DNA from: CAZCZZ01 sp964503335
GTDB taxonomy: Bacteria > Verrucomicrobiota > Kiritimatiellia > CAIVKH01
DNA length: 64,000 bases
Assembly (NCBI GenBank): GCA_964503335.1
Contig: CAZCZZ010000003.1
Location: forward strand, 55,224-119,223
Direction of reading: 5' to 3'
The notes beneath the pieces were generated by a model that saw only the letters and a program-made list of their open reading frames with translations, was not told the DNA's origin and searched no databases. The position numbers and the translations under genes are program-made. Positions 25,146 to 34,512 of this stretch are shown piece after piece (positions within the stretch are counted from its first letter, which is position 1; each line of letters begins with the position of its first letter).

Positions 25146-28100
25146 TCAGGGCTTTTTCGTGGCCCTGATTCGGAGATAGAGCTGTCTCTCTTCGCCGAAC
25201 CCGTTCGTGTAGCCCATGGTCACCCCTGTGCCGGGGACATTCTGGAACGCCGGGCTGGGTGTCCACGTCGCAAGATTCGTGGAGGTCTCGGCGGAGTAGA
25301 CGCTGTCTACGCCGCTCTGCCACGAGATGACCGAGCCCGACAGTTCAGAGTTCAGGGTCCCCAAGTGACGGGCACCCAAGCCGGGGCCACCGCTTGTCGT
25401 GCTCGAGAGCCCCATACTCAGGAAACTGTCCGCGCTGTTCGGATCCGTGCCTGCAAGCTCTTCGTCCCTGTTCGAGACGCTGTCCCCATCGCTATCCAGA
25501 GCACCCTCATCGACAATTTCAGCAGGCGGCGGAAGGTCGCTTGACTCCTCGCTATCAACCGCGACGCCGCCCACGCGGAGCACCACGGTCTTCGGCCCCA
25601 ACGTTGTATTGAAGAAGCTTTCGCGATTCGCCTGCGCGACACCGGAGCCGCTCTCGTTGGTCGAACCAACGACTTCCCAGATAAACGCGACATCGTTCGA
25701 AAGAGGGTTTCGCACCTTCCAATAACCGTTCCACATTGCGACGAGGCGAAGGGAATTGCCCTGTCCGTAGTTGACGACTTGTTTCGCGTAGTTGCCCATG
25801 CTGTCGAAGGCCATGATCGTTAGCACGTTGTATGTGCCGCGCACGCCGGTCACGGTGTAGTGGTATGTGTTTCCGCCACTGTGCGTAGCCGCCTTGCCAT
25901 TGACCGTGACGCTGACGACAGCGACGTCATCCGTGGCAATGATCGTCATTGGAATCTGATTTCCGTTGCTAACATGGCCGTCCGGCGGTGCGATGTGCAC
26001 GATCACGGGGGGTGTGGCGTCGGAAGCCGTCGGGATGTACGTGCCAGTGACGATGACGTTTGATCCTGAGCCTAGCAGGACCGCGATATCCGCTGGTTCG
26101 CTCCAGGCGGGTATGTCTGCAAATGCGACCGAGTACTCGCCTGTCGGCAAGTAGACCGTCTTTCCGCTCTCAAGCCAGTCCGTCTCTCCCGCGATGCGCC
26201 ACTTCGCACCGACCTCGCGCGCTTTTGCGGGCTCGAGGTGACAGGTCACGCTGGCCTTCGAAATAGGAATGGCATTTGTTTGCAGCTCGAAGCAGCCCAT
26301 ATCGACGAGGCTGTCAACGATCCGCGAGTTCCCGTCAAGATCGGTGTCCGTCGCCATCCACTCCTGATTCGTTCCAGCGTTCGCGCACGTGGAACCCGGC
26401 TGCAGGTGATAGTCGGCGCCGCCCACGAACGAAGGATCATTCGTCAGATTCCCGTCGAGCCAATGGACAGGGCCTAGACCGGAAGTCAGAATTCCATTCG
26501 TACCACCTTTGACATCCGAGTATGAAACGGTCAGCGCCATGCCAAACCAACTCGTGTTGAAGGCCACCTCTTCGCTTCCATTGCCCCAGACGATCGAGTT
26601 CAGCAACTTCGGGTGACTGCTATAGGAGACGGCAAGACCCGCGCCCTTTGTTGCAGGCGCGATATTCCCGACGATCGTTACACTCTCAAGCAATGGACTT
26701 GAGGCATCGAAGAAGAGGCCGCCACCCTCGCCCGATGTCTCATTCGCCCTGATGAGCGAGTTCCGGATACTTGCGTCGCTGTGATAAAGAAGCAGTCCGC
26801 CTCCGCCGTCGGGGCCGTTATTCTCTTCAACGCGGATGTTGGCGATTTCAGGTGCCCCATAAGACACGCGAATTCCTCCGCCATTCGCTGCGAGATTGCC
26901 GCGGACAGACACATTGCGCAGGGTCGGCGAGGAATGAGCCATATAGATTCCTCCGCCCTCCTGATCGGCGCGGTTGCCTGCGATCACGAGATCCTGCAAG
27001 CGCGGTTCAGCCGAGAAGCACCCGATACCGCCGCCGTGCCCGCCAGGCGCGGCGCCTTGCGCATAACCGTTCGTAATCGTAAAGCCAGCAAGCAGGGTAT
27101 CGGGGCCCTCGCCGCCCGAGAAAGTCACCACACGGCCCAGATCACCGCCGTCGATGATCGTCTGGGAGACGTGTGACGCGTCCCCGTCAAGAGCAAGACG
27201 CGAAGCCAAACTGATCGTCTTGCCCAGGAAGTTGATGCGTTCGGCATAAATCCCATCGTCGACATATATGCTGTCGCCACTCGAACTGATCGCTATTGCA
27301 TCCTGGATGTTAAGGGCAGCCGTGGCCCAGTTGGTATAGGGCGGGACTGCTGTTCCCGTCTTGGCCACATAGCGAACCGTGGGAACGGACGGAGGTTGAA
27401 CCGTGACCAGGGTTATCGTGTCGGACCAAGCCGACAATGCCGCGGCATTTGTCACGCAACGCGCCTGTGCGCTAATCGCAAAGATTCCAGGCTCCGTCCA
27501 AGTGTTTGAGCGAATGGCGCTGCCCCAATCCGACAGCGAACCATCGCCCCAGTCGAAACGGTACTCGACATCACACCCATCACTGCTCGTCGCGCCGCTT
27601 GATGCAAAGGCGAGGGTTTGATACACCAGTCCCGTGGCGGGACCGGATGGGACCTGCGGAGGGGTTATCGTGACCGGATATCCGGCAAACTCGTAGGCCC
27701 CCATGTCCACGATTCCATTGAGAATGCGGCTATTCCCGTCGAGGTCGGTGGGCTCCGTCGCCAGCCCGTTGTTTCCTGCGTTAATGCATGGAGAGCCTCC
27801 CGCCAGCCTGTACTGCGAGTCACCAAACAGGGGATCTGTGGAGATGTTGCCGACGCCGGCAGGAAGAGGTGTCGTATCGCAATACGTATAGTTGCCACCG
27901 CTCCAATTCCCTCCGTTGTTGCCGAAGATGATCGAGTTGCGAACCGACGCACCGTTGATCACGTAACCCAGTCCCCCATAGACGGGCGCACTGTTTCCCG
28001 CGATCGTGCAGTTCTCGATAAACGCTCCCTGACTGCCCCAGTCTACAAATACGCCACCCGTATTCTGCGATCCGGTATTGTCGGCAATCAGACAGTTCTG

Positions 28101-31100
28101 CAGTCGGCCCGAGTGGTAGATATGCACCCCACCTGCGTTCGGCGAGGTGTTCCCCACAATCCGACTGTTCCGAACCGCGCTGGCACCTGCATCCGTGAAC
28201 CGCACACCGCCGCCACCCGCGCTCGCATAGTTGCTCTCAATCGCGGAGTTAAAGGTGTAGCCGCTGTACAGAATGTAGATGCCACCGCCTTCATAGGCGC
28301 TGTTGTTCTTCACTACGCAGTTGCTGATCGATGCGCCACCCGTCAGGTAAACGCCGCCGCCGTTGCGCTCATAGGGGAACGTACCGCTGAGGAACGTGCC
28401 ACCGCCTGCGATCGTAAAGCCTTCGAGCCTTGCCCCACCCGCAAGGTAGACGCCGCGCACAGCCGATGCGCCCTCGGGCCCCTGCCCCTCGATGACTGTC
28501 GAGGCTGGCCCATTGACACTGCGAATAGAAATTGAATTCGTGGCAACGACTCTGTTGGGCAACCCATAACCGGGCGTCAGCGCCGCACCCACTGAATAGA
28601 CGCCATCCGTTACCACGACCGCGTCCCCGCTGATGGACACATTGATGGCAGCCTGGATGTTCGTCGCCGCCGTGGCCCAGTTGGTGTACGGAGGCACAGA
28701 CGACCCTGTGAGTGACACATAGTGTGTCTGGATCACCGGTGGCGGAGACGTAACCGTTACCAAACGATTGTCCGACCACGATGACATCGCGAAGACATTT
28801 GTGACGCAGCGGGCCTGAGCGCGCACAGAATAGCTCCCGGAGCTCAACCACGCATGCGAGTTGGTGGAGGAACCCCACGACGAATAGCCCCCATCACCCC
28901 AATCGAATCGGTACTCCACAGCGCTGCCGTCACTGGCTGACGATCCGCCTGACGAGTACTCTTCAATGGCAAACACGAGACTGGTTGTAGCACCCGATGG
29001 AACAGCCGGCGTACTCACCGTGGGACCGCCTCCCCCGACTTCGTATGCACCCATGTCCACAACGCCGGATACGATTCTGCTGTTTCCATCGAGATCGGCA
29101 TCACCGATCACATAGCTGTTCTGACCGGCATTGGCGCACGGCGAAAGCGCCGATATCCGGTATGCGCCATCGGCAAAGAGCGGGTCACCGGAAATGTTGC
29201 CTGCGCCTGACGGGAGCGGTGTCGTGTCGCTGTAGGAAAATGAACCAGCACTCCAATTCCCGCCGGAGTTCCCATAGATGATCGAATTGCGAACCGTCGG
29301 ACCATTGACCACGTGGCCAATGCCGCCGTAGACCGGCGCGCTGTTTCCAGCAATAGTGCAGTTCTCGATAAACGCACCCTGGCTGCCCCAGTCGACGAAA
29401 ACGCCACCCGTATTCTGTGATCCGACATTGTCGGCAATCAGACAGTTCTGCAGTCGGCCCGAGTGGTAGATATGCACCCCACCTGCGTTCGGCGAGGTGT
29501 TCCCCACAATCCGACTGTTCCGAACCGCGCTGGCACCTGCATCCGTGAACCGCACACCGCCGCCACCCGCGCTCGCATAGTTGCTCTCAATCGCGGAGTT
29601 AAAGGTGTAGCCGCTGTACAGAATGTAGATGCCACCGCCTTCATAGGCGCTGTTGTTCTTCACTACGCAGTTGCTGATCGATGCGCCACCCGTCAGGTAA
29701 ACGCCGCCGCCGTTGCGCTCATAGGGGAACGTACCGCTGAGGAACGTGCCACCGCCCGCGATCGTAAAGCCTTCGAGCCTTGCCCCACCCGCAAGATAGA
29801 CACCGCGCACCGCCGACGAGCCTTCGGGCCCCTGCCCCTCAATCACAGTCGACGCCGGGCCGTTTACGCTTCGAATCACGACACCGTTGGTCGCGCGTAC
29901 GCGGTTCGGCAGCGTGTAGCCGGGCGTTACGGACATGCCGACATTGTAAACACCATCAGTAACAATTACGGACTCACCAGGATTTGCTGCATTGACCGCA
30001 GCCTGGATATTCGTCGCCGCAGTAACCCAATTTGTGAAGGGATAGGCATGAGCACCCGACAGTGATACGTAGCGATCCCCAGATACGGGAGGAAGGCTCG
30101 TGATCGACACCGTCAAGGCAGCAGACCAGCTCGAAACCGCGGCTAGATTCGTGATGCACCGAGCCTGGGCCTTGACTACGTACGACCCCGCTTCGGTCCA
30201 TGCATGTGAATCTGTGCCGGAACCCCACGTCGAGTAGCTGCCATCGCCCCAGTCAAAGCGGTATTCCGGAGCACCACCATCCGAGCAGATCGACCCGCCC
30301 GTCGCGAACGACAGCACCGACCCCACCAACCCCGTGACAGGTCCCGAGGGCGAATCCGGCGCACTCACTGTAACACTGCCGCTAGCCGCAAACTCATAGG
30401 CCCCGATGTCCACGGTATCATAGAGGATGCGATCGTTACCATCCAGGTCGGCCGTTCCCACTGCCAGGCCGTTGGAGCCTGCGTTCACACAGGGAGAGCT
30501 CGCACCGATACGGTAGTCTGCGTCGGCAAAAAGTGGATCATTGGTCGAATTTCCCGCTCCAGTCGGCTCTGGTGTGGTTACACAGTACAAGAAGGAACCT
30601 GCGCTCCAGTTTCCGCTCGAGTTGCCAAAGATTATCGAGTTGCGAACCGTCGGACCGTTGATCACGTGGCCAATGCCGCCGTTGATCGGCGAGCTGTTTC
30701 CCGCAATTGTGCAGTTCTCGATGAATGCACCCTGGCTGCCCCAGTCGATGAAAACGCCACCCGTATCCTGTGATCCGACATTGTCGGCAATCAGGCAGTT
30801 CTGGAGTCGCCCTGAATGATAGATATGCACACCACCAGCGTTGGGGGAAGTGTTCCTGATGATACGACTGTTGCGAACCGCGCTGTTCCCCGCATCCGAG
30901 AAGCGAACTCCGCCACCGCCAGCCGTAGCATGGTTGCTCTGGATCAGGCAGTTGTCGGCGTAACCGCTAGTGAGAATATACAATCCCCCGCCCTCCAGCC
31001 CCGTATTGCTCTCCAGAACGCAGTTGCTGATCGATGCGCCACCCGTCAGGTAAACGCCGCCGCCGTTGCGATCATGCGGGAAGGTTCCACCCGTCATCGT

Positions 31101-32099
31101 GGCGCCATCGGAAACTGTGAAGCCTTCCAGCCGCGCTGCACCGGTCAGATACACGCCCCGAACGCTGCCAAGACCATCGATGGTCGTCACGGCTGGACCG
31201 TTCACACTTCGAATCACAACCGCATTGCTGGCCACAACCCGGTTCGACAACGCATAGCCAGGCGTCAGCTTCGTGCCCGCGCTGTAAACACCATCGGTCA
31301 CGATCACCGTATCGCCAGCCGCTGCCGCATCAACCGCATCTTGTATCCTCAATGCCGCCATCGCCCAGTTCGTGTAGGGAGGAACATTGCCGCCCGTGGG
31401 TGATACGTAGCGAGAACTTCCATCCGTATAGCTGGCAAGGGAAAACACCTCATTCGAAGACAACGCACGATTGTATACCCGGACATCGTCGAGCCTGATT
31501 TTCGTAGGATCTCCCAATGTCCTTGAATTAGATAAAACCATTCTGACTGGCGATATCAATGGCCAGCTCATTGTTGCTGTTGATACCGCAACTCCATCCG
31601 CGTACGTTTTGGTGCTACTATTCGAGATGACCGCAACTACATGTCGCCAACGTCCGATCAGATTCGAAACGCTGCTCATGATCTGATTGGAATTCACAGG
31701 ACTACCGCAGCTGTGAAAATAGATATTCGAGTAAACTTGCGCCATTTGCGGGCCACCGCAAGTTGTACCAATGGACAACTCCCCAATTGCTGCACCTACG
31801 TCATATCGCTCCAAGTACATCCAGAAAGCGAGCGTGTACATTTGGGCGCTATTCACGGGTAAGTTGCTCACAACAAGCGCGCCACCGTCAAATGCATATG
31901 CCGATACCGCATCGCCGAACCTGTTAGACGTAGGAGAGTAGACCCCAGCAAGGACACCATTTAAGGCATTTCCGCTGACATCGTTGGCATTGCCATCAAG
32001 TGGGTAGCTTGCGACAAGGCCGTCATTCAATTCTCCTCGCGCATTGAACAGCCCTGTTGCGGCGATACAGAACATGAAAACCGATGTCATCTTCTTCAT
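25146..32099 (-). CDS. Giant secreted LamG / beta-helix / PKD repeat protein
   Basis: 2317 residues; GGAGGT lies five bases before the ATG. A signal peptide (residues 1-22) is followed by a LamG-type concanavalin-like domain (~28-228). Four parallel beta-helix modules start near residues 230, 675, 1124 and 1573, each opening with RYVS/HYVS, PYTNWA and TDGVY and holding NGGGVYL / NCxIxxN right-handed helix rungs. Three PKD-like domains (YRFDWGDG) follow modules 1-3. Then come a PEGA-like domain (~1940-2015), an Ig-like part, an acidic TSP3-type calcium repeat (DSDGDSVSNRDEELAGTDP, ~2200) and a C-terminal beta domain. No PEP-CTERM or LPXTG sorting signal is seen. Probably a cell-surface or secreted polysaccharide-binding/adhesive protein. 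Its N-terminal coding part looks less GC-rich than its neighbours. Confidence 0.9.
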   Translation of the reverse strand: MKKMTSVFMFCIAATGLFNARGELNDGLVASYPLDGNANDVSGNALNGVLAGVYSPTSNRFGDAVSAYAFDGGALVVSNLPVNSAQMYTLAFWMYLERYDVGAAIGELSIGTTCGGPQMAQVYSNIYFHSCGSPVNSNQIMSSVSNLIGRWRHVVAVISNSSTKTYADGVAVSTATMSWPLISPVRMVLSNSRTLGDPTKIRLDDVRVYNRALSSNEVFSLASYTDGSSRYVSPTGGNVPPYTNWAMAALRIQDAVDAAAAGDTVIVTDGVYSAGTKLTPGYALSNRVVASNAVVIRSVNGPAVTTIDGLGSVRGVYLTGAARLEGFTVSDGATMTGGTFPHDRNGGGVYLTGGASISNCVLESNTGLEGGGLYILTSGYADNCLIQSNHATAGGGGVRFSDAGNSAVRNSRIIRNTSPNAGGVHIYHSGRLQNCLIADNVGSQDTGGVFIDWGSQGAFIENCTIAGNSSPINGGIGHVINGPTVRNSIIFGNSSGNWSAGSFLYCVTTPEPTGAGNSTNDPLFADADYRIGASSPCVNAGSNGLAVGTADLDGNDRILYDTVDIGAYEFAASGSVTVSAPDSPSGPVTGLVGSVLSFATGGSICSDGGAPEYRFDWGDGSYSTWGSGTDSHAWTEAGSYVVKAQARCITNLAAVSSWSAALTVSITSLPPVSGDRYVSLSGAHAYPFTNWVTAATNIQAAVNAANPGESVIVTDGVYNVGMSVTPGYTLPNRVRATNGVVIRSVNGPASTVIEGQGPEGSSAVRGVYLAGGARLEGFTIAGGGTFLSGTFPYERNGGGVYLTGGASISNCVVKNNSAYEGGGIYILYSGYTFNSAIESNYASAGGGGVRFTDAGASAVRNSRIVGNTSPNAGGVHIYHSGRLQNCLIADNVGSQNTGGVFVDWGSQGAFIENCTIAGNSAPVYGGIGHVVNGPTVRNSIIYGNSGGNWSAGSFSYSDTTPLPSGAGNISGDPLFADGAYRISALSPCANAGQNSYVIGDADLDGNSRIVSGVVDMGAYEVGGGGPTVSTPAVPSGATTSLVFAIEEYSSGGSSASDGSAVEYRFDWGDGGYSSWGSSTNSHAWLSSGSYSVRAQARCVTNVFAMSSWSDNRLVTVTSPPPVIQTHYVSLTGSSVPPYTNWATAATNIQAAINVSISGDAVVVTDGVYSVGAALTPGYGLPNRVVATNSISIRSVNGPASTVIEGQGPEGASAVRGVYLAGGARLEGFTIAGGGTFLSGTFPYERNGGGVYLTGGASISNCVVKNNSAYEGGGIYILYSGYTFNSAIESNYASAGGGGVRFTDAGASAVRNSRIVGNTSPNAGGVHIYHSGRLQNCLIADNTGSQNTGGVFVDWGSQGAFIENCTIAGNSAPVYGGLGYVINGASVRNSIIFGNNGGNWSGGNYTYCDTTPLPAGVGNISTDPLFGDSQYRLAGGSPCINAGNNGLATEPTDLDGNSRILNGIVDMGAYEFAGYPVTITPPQVPSGPATGLVYQTLAFASSGATSSDGCDVEYRFDWGDGSLSDWGSAIRSNTWTEPGIFAISAQARCVTNAAALSAWSDTITLVTVQPPSVPTVRYVAKTGTAVPPYTNWATAALNIQDAIAISSSGDSIYVDDGIYAERINFLGKTISLASRLALDGDASHVSQTIIDGGDLGRVVTFSGGEGPDTLLAGFTITNGYAQGAAPGGHGGGIGCFSAEPRLQDLVIAGNRADQEGGGIYMAHSSPTLRNVSVRGNLAANGGGIRVSYGAPEIANIRVEENNGPDGGGGLLLYHSDASIRNSLIRANETSGEGGGLFFDASSPLLESVTIVGNIAPATKGAGLAVSYSSHPKLLNSIVWGNGSEEVAFNTSWFGMALTVSYSDVKGGTNGILTSGLGPVHWLDGNLTNDPSFVGGADYHLQPGSTCANAGTNQEWMATDTDLDGNSRIVDSLVDMGCFELQTNAIPISKASVTCHLEPAKAREVGAKWRIAGETDWLESGKTVYLPTGEYSVAFADIPAWSEPADIAVLLGSGSNVIVTGTYIPTASDATPPVIVHIAPPDGHVSNGNQIPMTIIATDDVAVVSVTVNGKAATHSGGNTYHYTVTGVRGTYNVLTIMAFDSMGNYAKQVVNYGQGNSLRLVAMWNGYWKVRNPLSNDVAFIWEVVGSTNESGSGVAQANRESFFNTTLGPKTVVLRVGGVAVDSEESSDLPPPAEIVDEGALDSDGDSVSNRDEELAGTDPNSADSFLSMGLSSTTSGGPGLGARHLGTLNSELSGSVISWQSGVDSVYSAETSTNLATWTPSPAFQNVPGTGVTMGYTNGFGEERQLYLRIRATKKP
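28077..28406. repeat. Perfect 330-base direct repeat, copy 1
   Basis: This segment in the third beta-helix module is identical base for base to 29427-29756, offset by exactly 1350 bases (450 codons). Flanking sequence is similar but diverged, including silent changes. This points to recent duplication or gene conversion between modules. Confidence 0.9.
29427..29756. repeat. Perfect 330-base direct repeat, copy 2
   Basis: Second copy of the repeat at 28077-28406, in the second beta-helix module. The matching part of the first module (around 30770-31120) is related but clearly more diverged. Confidence 0.9.
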
Positions 32100-32307
32100 T
32101 TGGCTACCTCCAACTTGCCTTTCGGCCCGACCACATCATCAACCGGCTTGCCAGATTACACACGCAAGGTATCAAAGGGAACAACGACCACGCCCACACT
32201 CATTACTCAAGCGCACAAAGCAGGCTACCACCATCACCGAGTGTCTCATTTCATAGATAAGTCTACATCCCGTAGATGCTTCGGGACACTCCTTTTTTGT
32301 AAGTATT

Positions 32308-32333
32308 GATCCCCTACCGGACTATAGGGGATC
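32308..32333. promoter_or_regulatory. Palindrome upstream of the giant surface-protein gene
   Basis: GATCCCCTA (32308-32316) and TAGGGGATC (32325-32333) are perfect inverted arms around an 8-base loop, 209 bases before the start of the giant gene. No T-run follows on either strand in the right place, so an operator or structured leader is more likely than a terminator. The remaining upstream sequence (32100-32392) has no gene. Confidence 0.4.
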
Positions 32334-32392
32334 GCACTACGCTAAGCACAGCAGACCGGCCAGAAACATCGCGTGCGAGTCCCGTGGACAAG

Positions 32393-33349
32393 TTAAATCA
32401 GAGGGTGACTTTGCCCTTGGAATCCTACCGATTCCCACACGACATACAGGGGGCGCTTCTTCGATTCTTCGTAGATCCGGCTGACGTACTGGCCTAGTAA
32501 TCCGAGTGAGACGAGTTGGATGCCGCCGAGGAAGAGCATGAAGGCCATAATGGAGGTCCAGCCTGGCACAGACTCGCCCCAGCCGAACATCTTACCGAGC
32601 ACGACCCGAAGCGCAAAAAGCATGCCGGCGGCGCTTATGAGCAATCCAATGCCCATCATCCAGCGCAGCGGCGCGCCGGAGAATGATGTCAGCGCGTCCC
32701 AGGAGAGCCGGATGAGTTGCCACATCGGATATTTCGTGCGGCCTGAATGACGTGCAGCCCGATCATAGAGCACGGGGCACTGGCTGAACCCTGTCCAGCA
32801 CGTGAGCCCGCGCAGGAACCGGTGAAGCTCCCTTATGCCGCGCAGGGCATCGACCACCTTGCGATCGATCAGGCGGAACTCCCCTGCGTTCATCGGAACC
32901 TTGACCCCGGCAAGATGATGGAACAGTCGATAGAACGCAGCGGCCGACGCCTTTTTCAGCCACGTCTCCCCTGCCCGGCTCCTGCGGACAGCGTAGACGA
33001 TCTCGTAACCTTCCCGCCATTTCGCGAGTAGTTCGGCGATGACTTCGGGCGGATCCTGCAGGTCGGAGTCGATGATCACGGCAGCGTCGCCGGATGCATG
33101 ATCGAGCCCGGCGGTGATACCCATCTGATGTCCGAAGTCGCGTGACAGCCGGATCAATTTTACGCGCGGGTCTTCCTTGGCCTTGCTCTTGACCCATGGC
33201 ACGGATCCGTCCGAGCTGCCGTCATCCACAAAAATCAGTTCGAAGTCCTCGGGCTGGGCCTCCATGACCTTTACGATCCGCTCATACATAAGCGGAAGGT
33301 TCTGCTCCTCGTCCAGGAACGGCGATACGATCGTAAGAAGCTTGGCCAT
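32393..33349 (-). CDS. GtrB/ArnC-like polyprenyl-phosphate glycosyltransferase (GT2)
   Basis: 318 residues. The N-terminal GT2 domain has VSPFLDEEQNLPLMYERI, the DDGSSDGS motif and the DxD-type IIDSDLQDPPE. Two C-terminal transmembrane helices (residues ~225-295) end in GLLGQYVSRIYEESKKRPLY, the signature of GtrB/ArnC-type enzymes that transfer a sugar from a nucleotide donor to undecaprenyl or similar phosphate. It is a likely first step for feeding sugars to the GT39-like transferases at 35.5 and 40.8 kb. Divergent from the next GT2 gene. Confidence 0.9.
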   Translation of the reverse strand: MAKLLTIVSPFLDEEQNLPLMYERIVKVMEAQPEDFELIFVDDGSSDGSVPWVKSKAKEDPRVKLIRLSRDFGHQMGITAGLDHASGDAAVIIDSDLQDPPEVIAELLAKWREGYEIVYAVRRSRAGETWLKKASAAAFYRLFHHLAGVKVPMNAGEFRLIDRKVVDALRGIRELHRFLRGLTCWTGFSQCPVLYDRAARHSGRTKYPMWQLIRLSWDALTSFSGAPLRWMMGIGLLISAAGMLFALRVVLGKMFGWGESVPGWTSIMAFMLFLGGIQLVSLGLLGQYVSRIYEESKKRPLYVVWESVGFQGQSHPLI

Positions 33350-33469
33350 AGAGTCCTATACCACGTCGGCCGCGACGCTACCAAGCGTGCCGCGAGACGC
33401 CAAGCGTGGAGTCACGACGGCTTCCGGCGCTCTTGACCGGACGCGTGAGGCTGGCCATTCTCTGCCGCC

Positions 33470-34507
33470 ATGTCGAACAGCGTACCTAACGCAAATCCAA
33501 GCGTGTCTGTTGTCATTCCCGCCTACGGTTGCGCGCGAACCATCGCAGCAGTCCTGGATGCCGTGCTCGCACAGACGGTTCAGCCGTTGCAGGTTATCGT
33601 GGTCAACGACAGGTCCCCCGACAGCCTTGACGAGGCTGTGAAGCCCTATCTGGACCGGATCGAATATGTGACCAATCCGCGCAACTTCGGGCTCGCGAAG
33701 ACCTGCAACGAGGGCCTGCGCCGGACGAAGGCACCCGTCGTGATGACGCTCCACTCGGACTGCATCCTCGATTCGGACTACATCGAGAAACTGCTCAGGC
33801 ATCTCGACTCCGACCCGAATCTCGGCGCGGCCACCGGACAGTACCTCTTTGAGAACTACGAATCGCTGGCCCTGAGCGACCGCCTGTTTGCATCCCTCAA
33901 CCTTCTGCCCGTGGAGACCGACCGGAGCGATTGCTCCGTTCATTATCTGTCCTTCATCGAAGGGAAGGCCGATGTATTCCGGCGGGAGGCGATCGAGCAA
34001 TTTGGATTCTTCTCCGAAAACCTTACCCTCACGGCGGAGGATCAGGATCTGTCGGCCAAGATGCGACAGAAGGGCTACAAGATCCTCCAGGACGCCAGTT
34101 GCAGGTTCCGCGTCATGTTTACGGGAACCAGCGATTCCCTTTGGAAGGTTCTCCGAAAGCAGAGAACCTATGCCCGCGGGCAAACGTATGTCGTAATCCG
34201 TTACGGCCTGGGCATCCTGGGCGACACGACACCGAACCGGAAGTTTCGCGCACGTCACCGCTTCGGGCAGTTGCTCTTCGCGGCGGTGCTTCCACTCACC
34301 ATGATCGCTCCCCCTCTCAACCCGTTCTTGTGGTGGCTTCCGCTCGCATGGATCGGACTGCGGATGATCACGTACGGATTCCTGGCGCACAGGTTCGCGC
34401 GATCCGATGTCTTGCTGACGGCTCTATTGGGTCCTGTTGCCGATGTGCTCTATTTCGCTGGCGCCATTGAAGGCACCGTCAAGACGCTGCTATTCAAGAA
34501 GACCTGA
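33470..34507 (+). CDS. GT2 family glycosyltransferase with C-terminal membrane helices
   Basis: 345 residues. GT-A fold signatures are VSVVIPAYGCARTIAAVLDAV, VVNDRSPDS and the DxD-like HSDC. ENLTLTAEDQDLSAKM matches the ED(W/L)xL catalytic-base region. The C-terminal third holds hydrophobic helices (LLFAAVLPLTMIAPPL, LWWLPLAWIGLRMIT), so it is membrane-bound on the cytoplasmic side. Acceptor unknown. It converges on the epimerase gene. Confidence 0.85.
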   Translation: MSNSVPNANPSVSVVIPAYGCARTIAAVLDAVLAQTVQPLQVIVVNDRSPDSLDEAVKPYLDRIEYVTNPRNFGLAKTCNEGLRRTKAPVVMTLHSDCILDSDYIEKLLRHLDSDPNLGAATGQYLFENYESLALSDRLFASLNLLPVETDRSDCSVHYLSFIEGKADVFRREAIEQFGFFSENLTLTAEDQDLSAKMRQKGYKILQDASCRFRVMFTGTSDSLWKVLRKQRTYARGQTYVVIRYGLGILGDTTPNRKFRARHRFGQLLFAAVLPLTMIAPPLNPFLWWLPLAWIGLRMITYGFLAHRFARSDVLLTALLGPVADVLYFAGAIEGTVKTLLFKKT

Positions 34508-34512
34508 AGCGG

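Noticed and set aside
27618..28535. Long plus-strand frame inside the giant gene
   Set aside because: It is the antisense shadow of the beta-helix coding sequence; composition is implausible and it repeats with the module.
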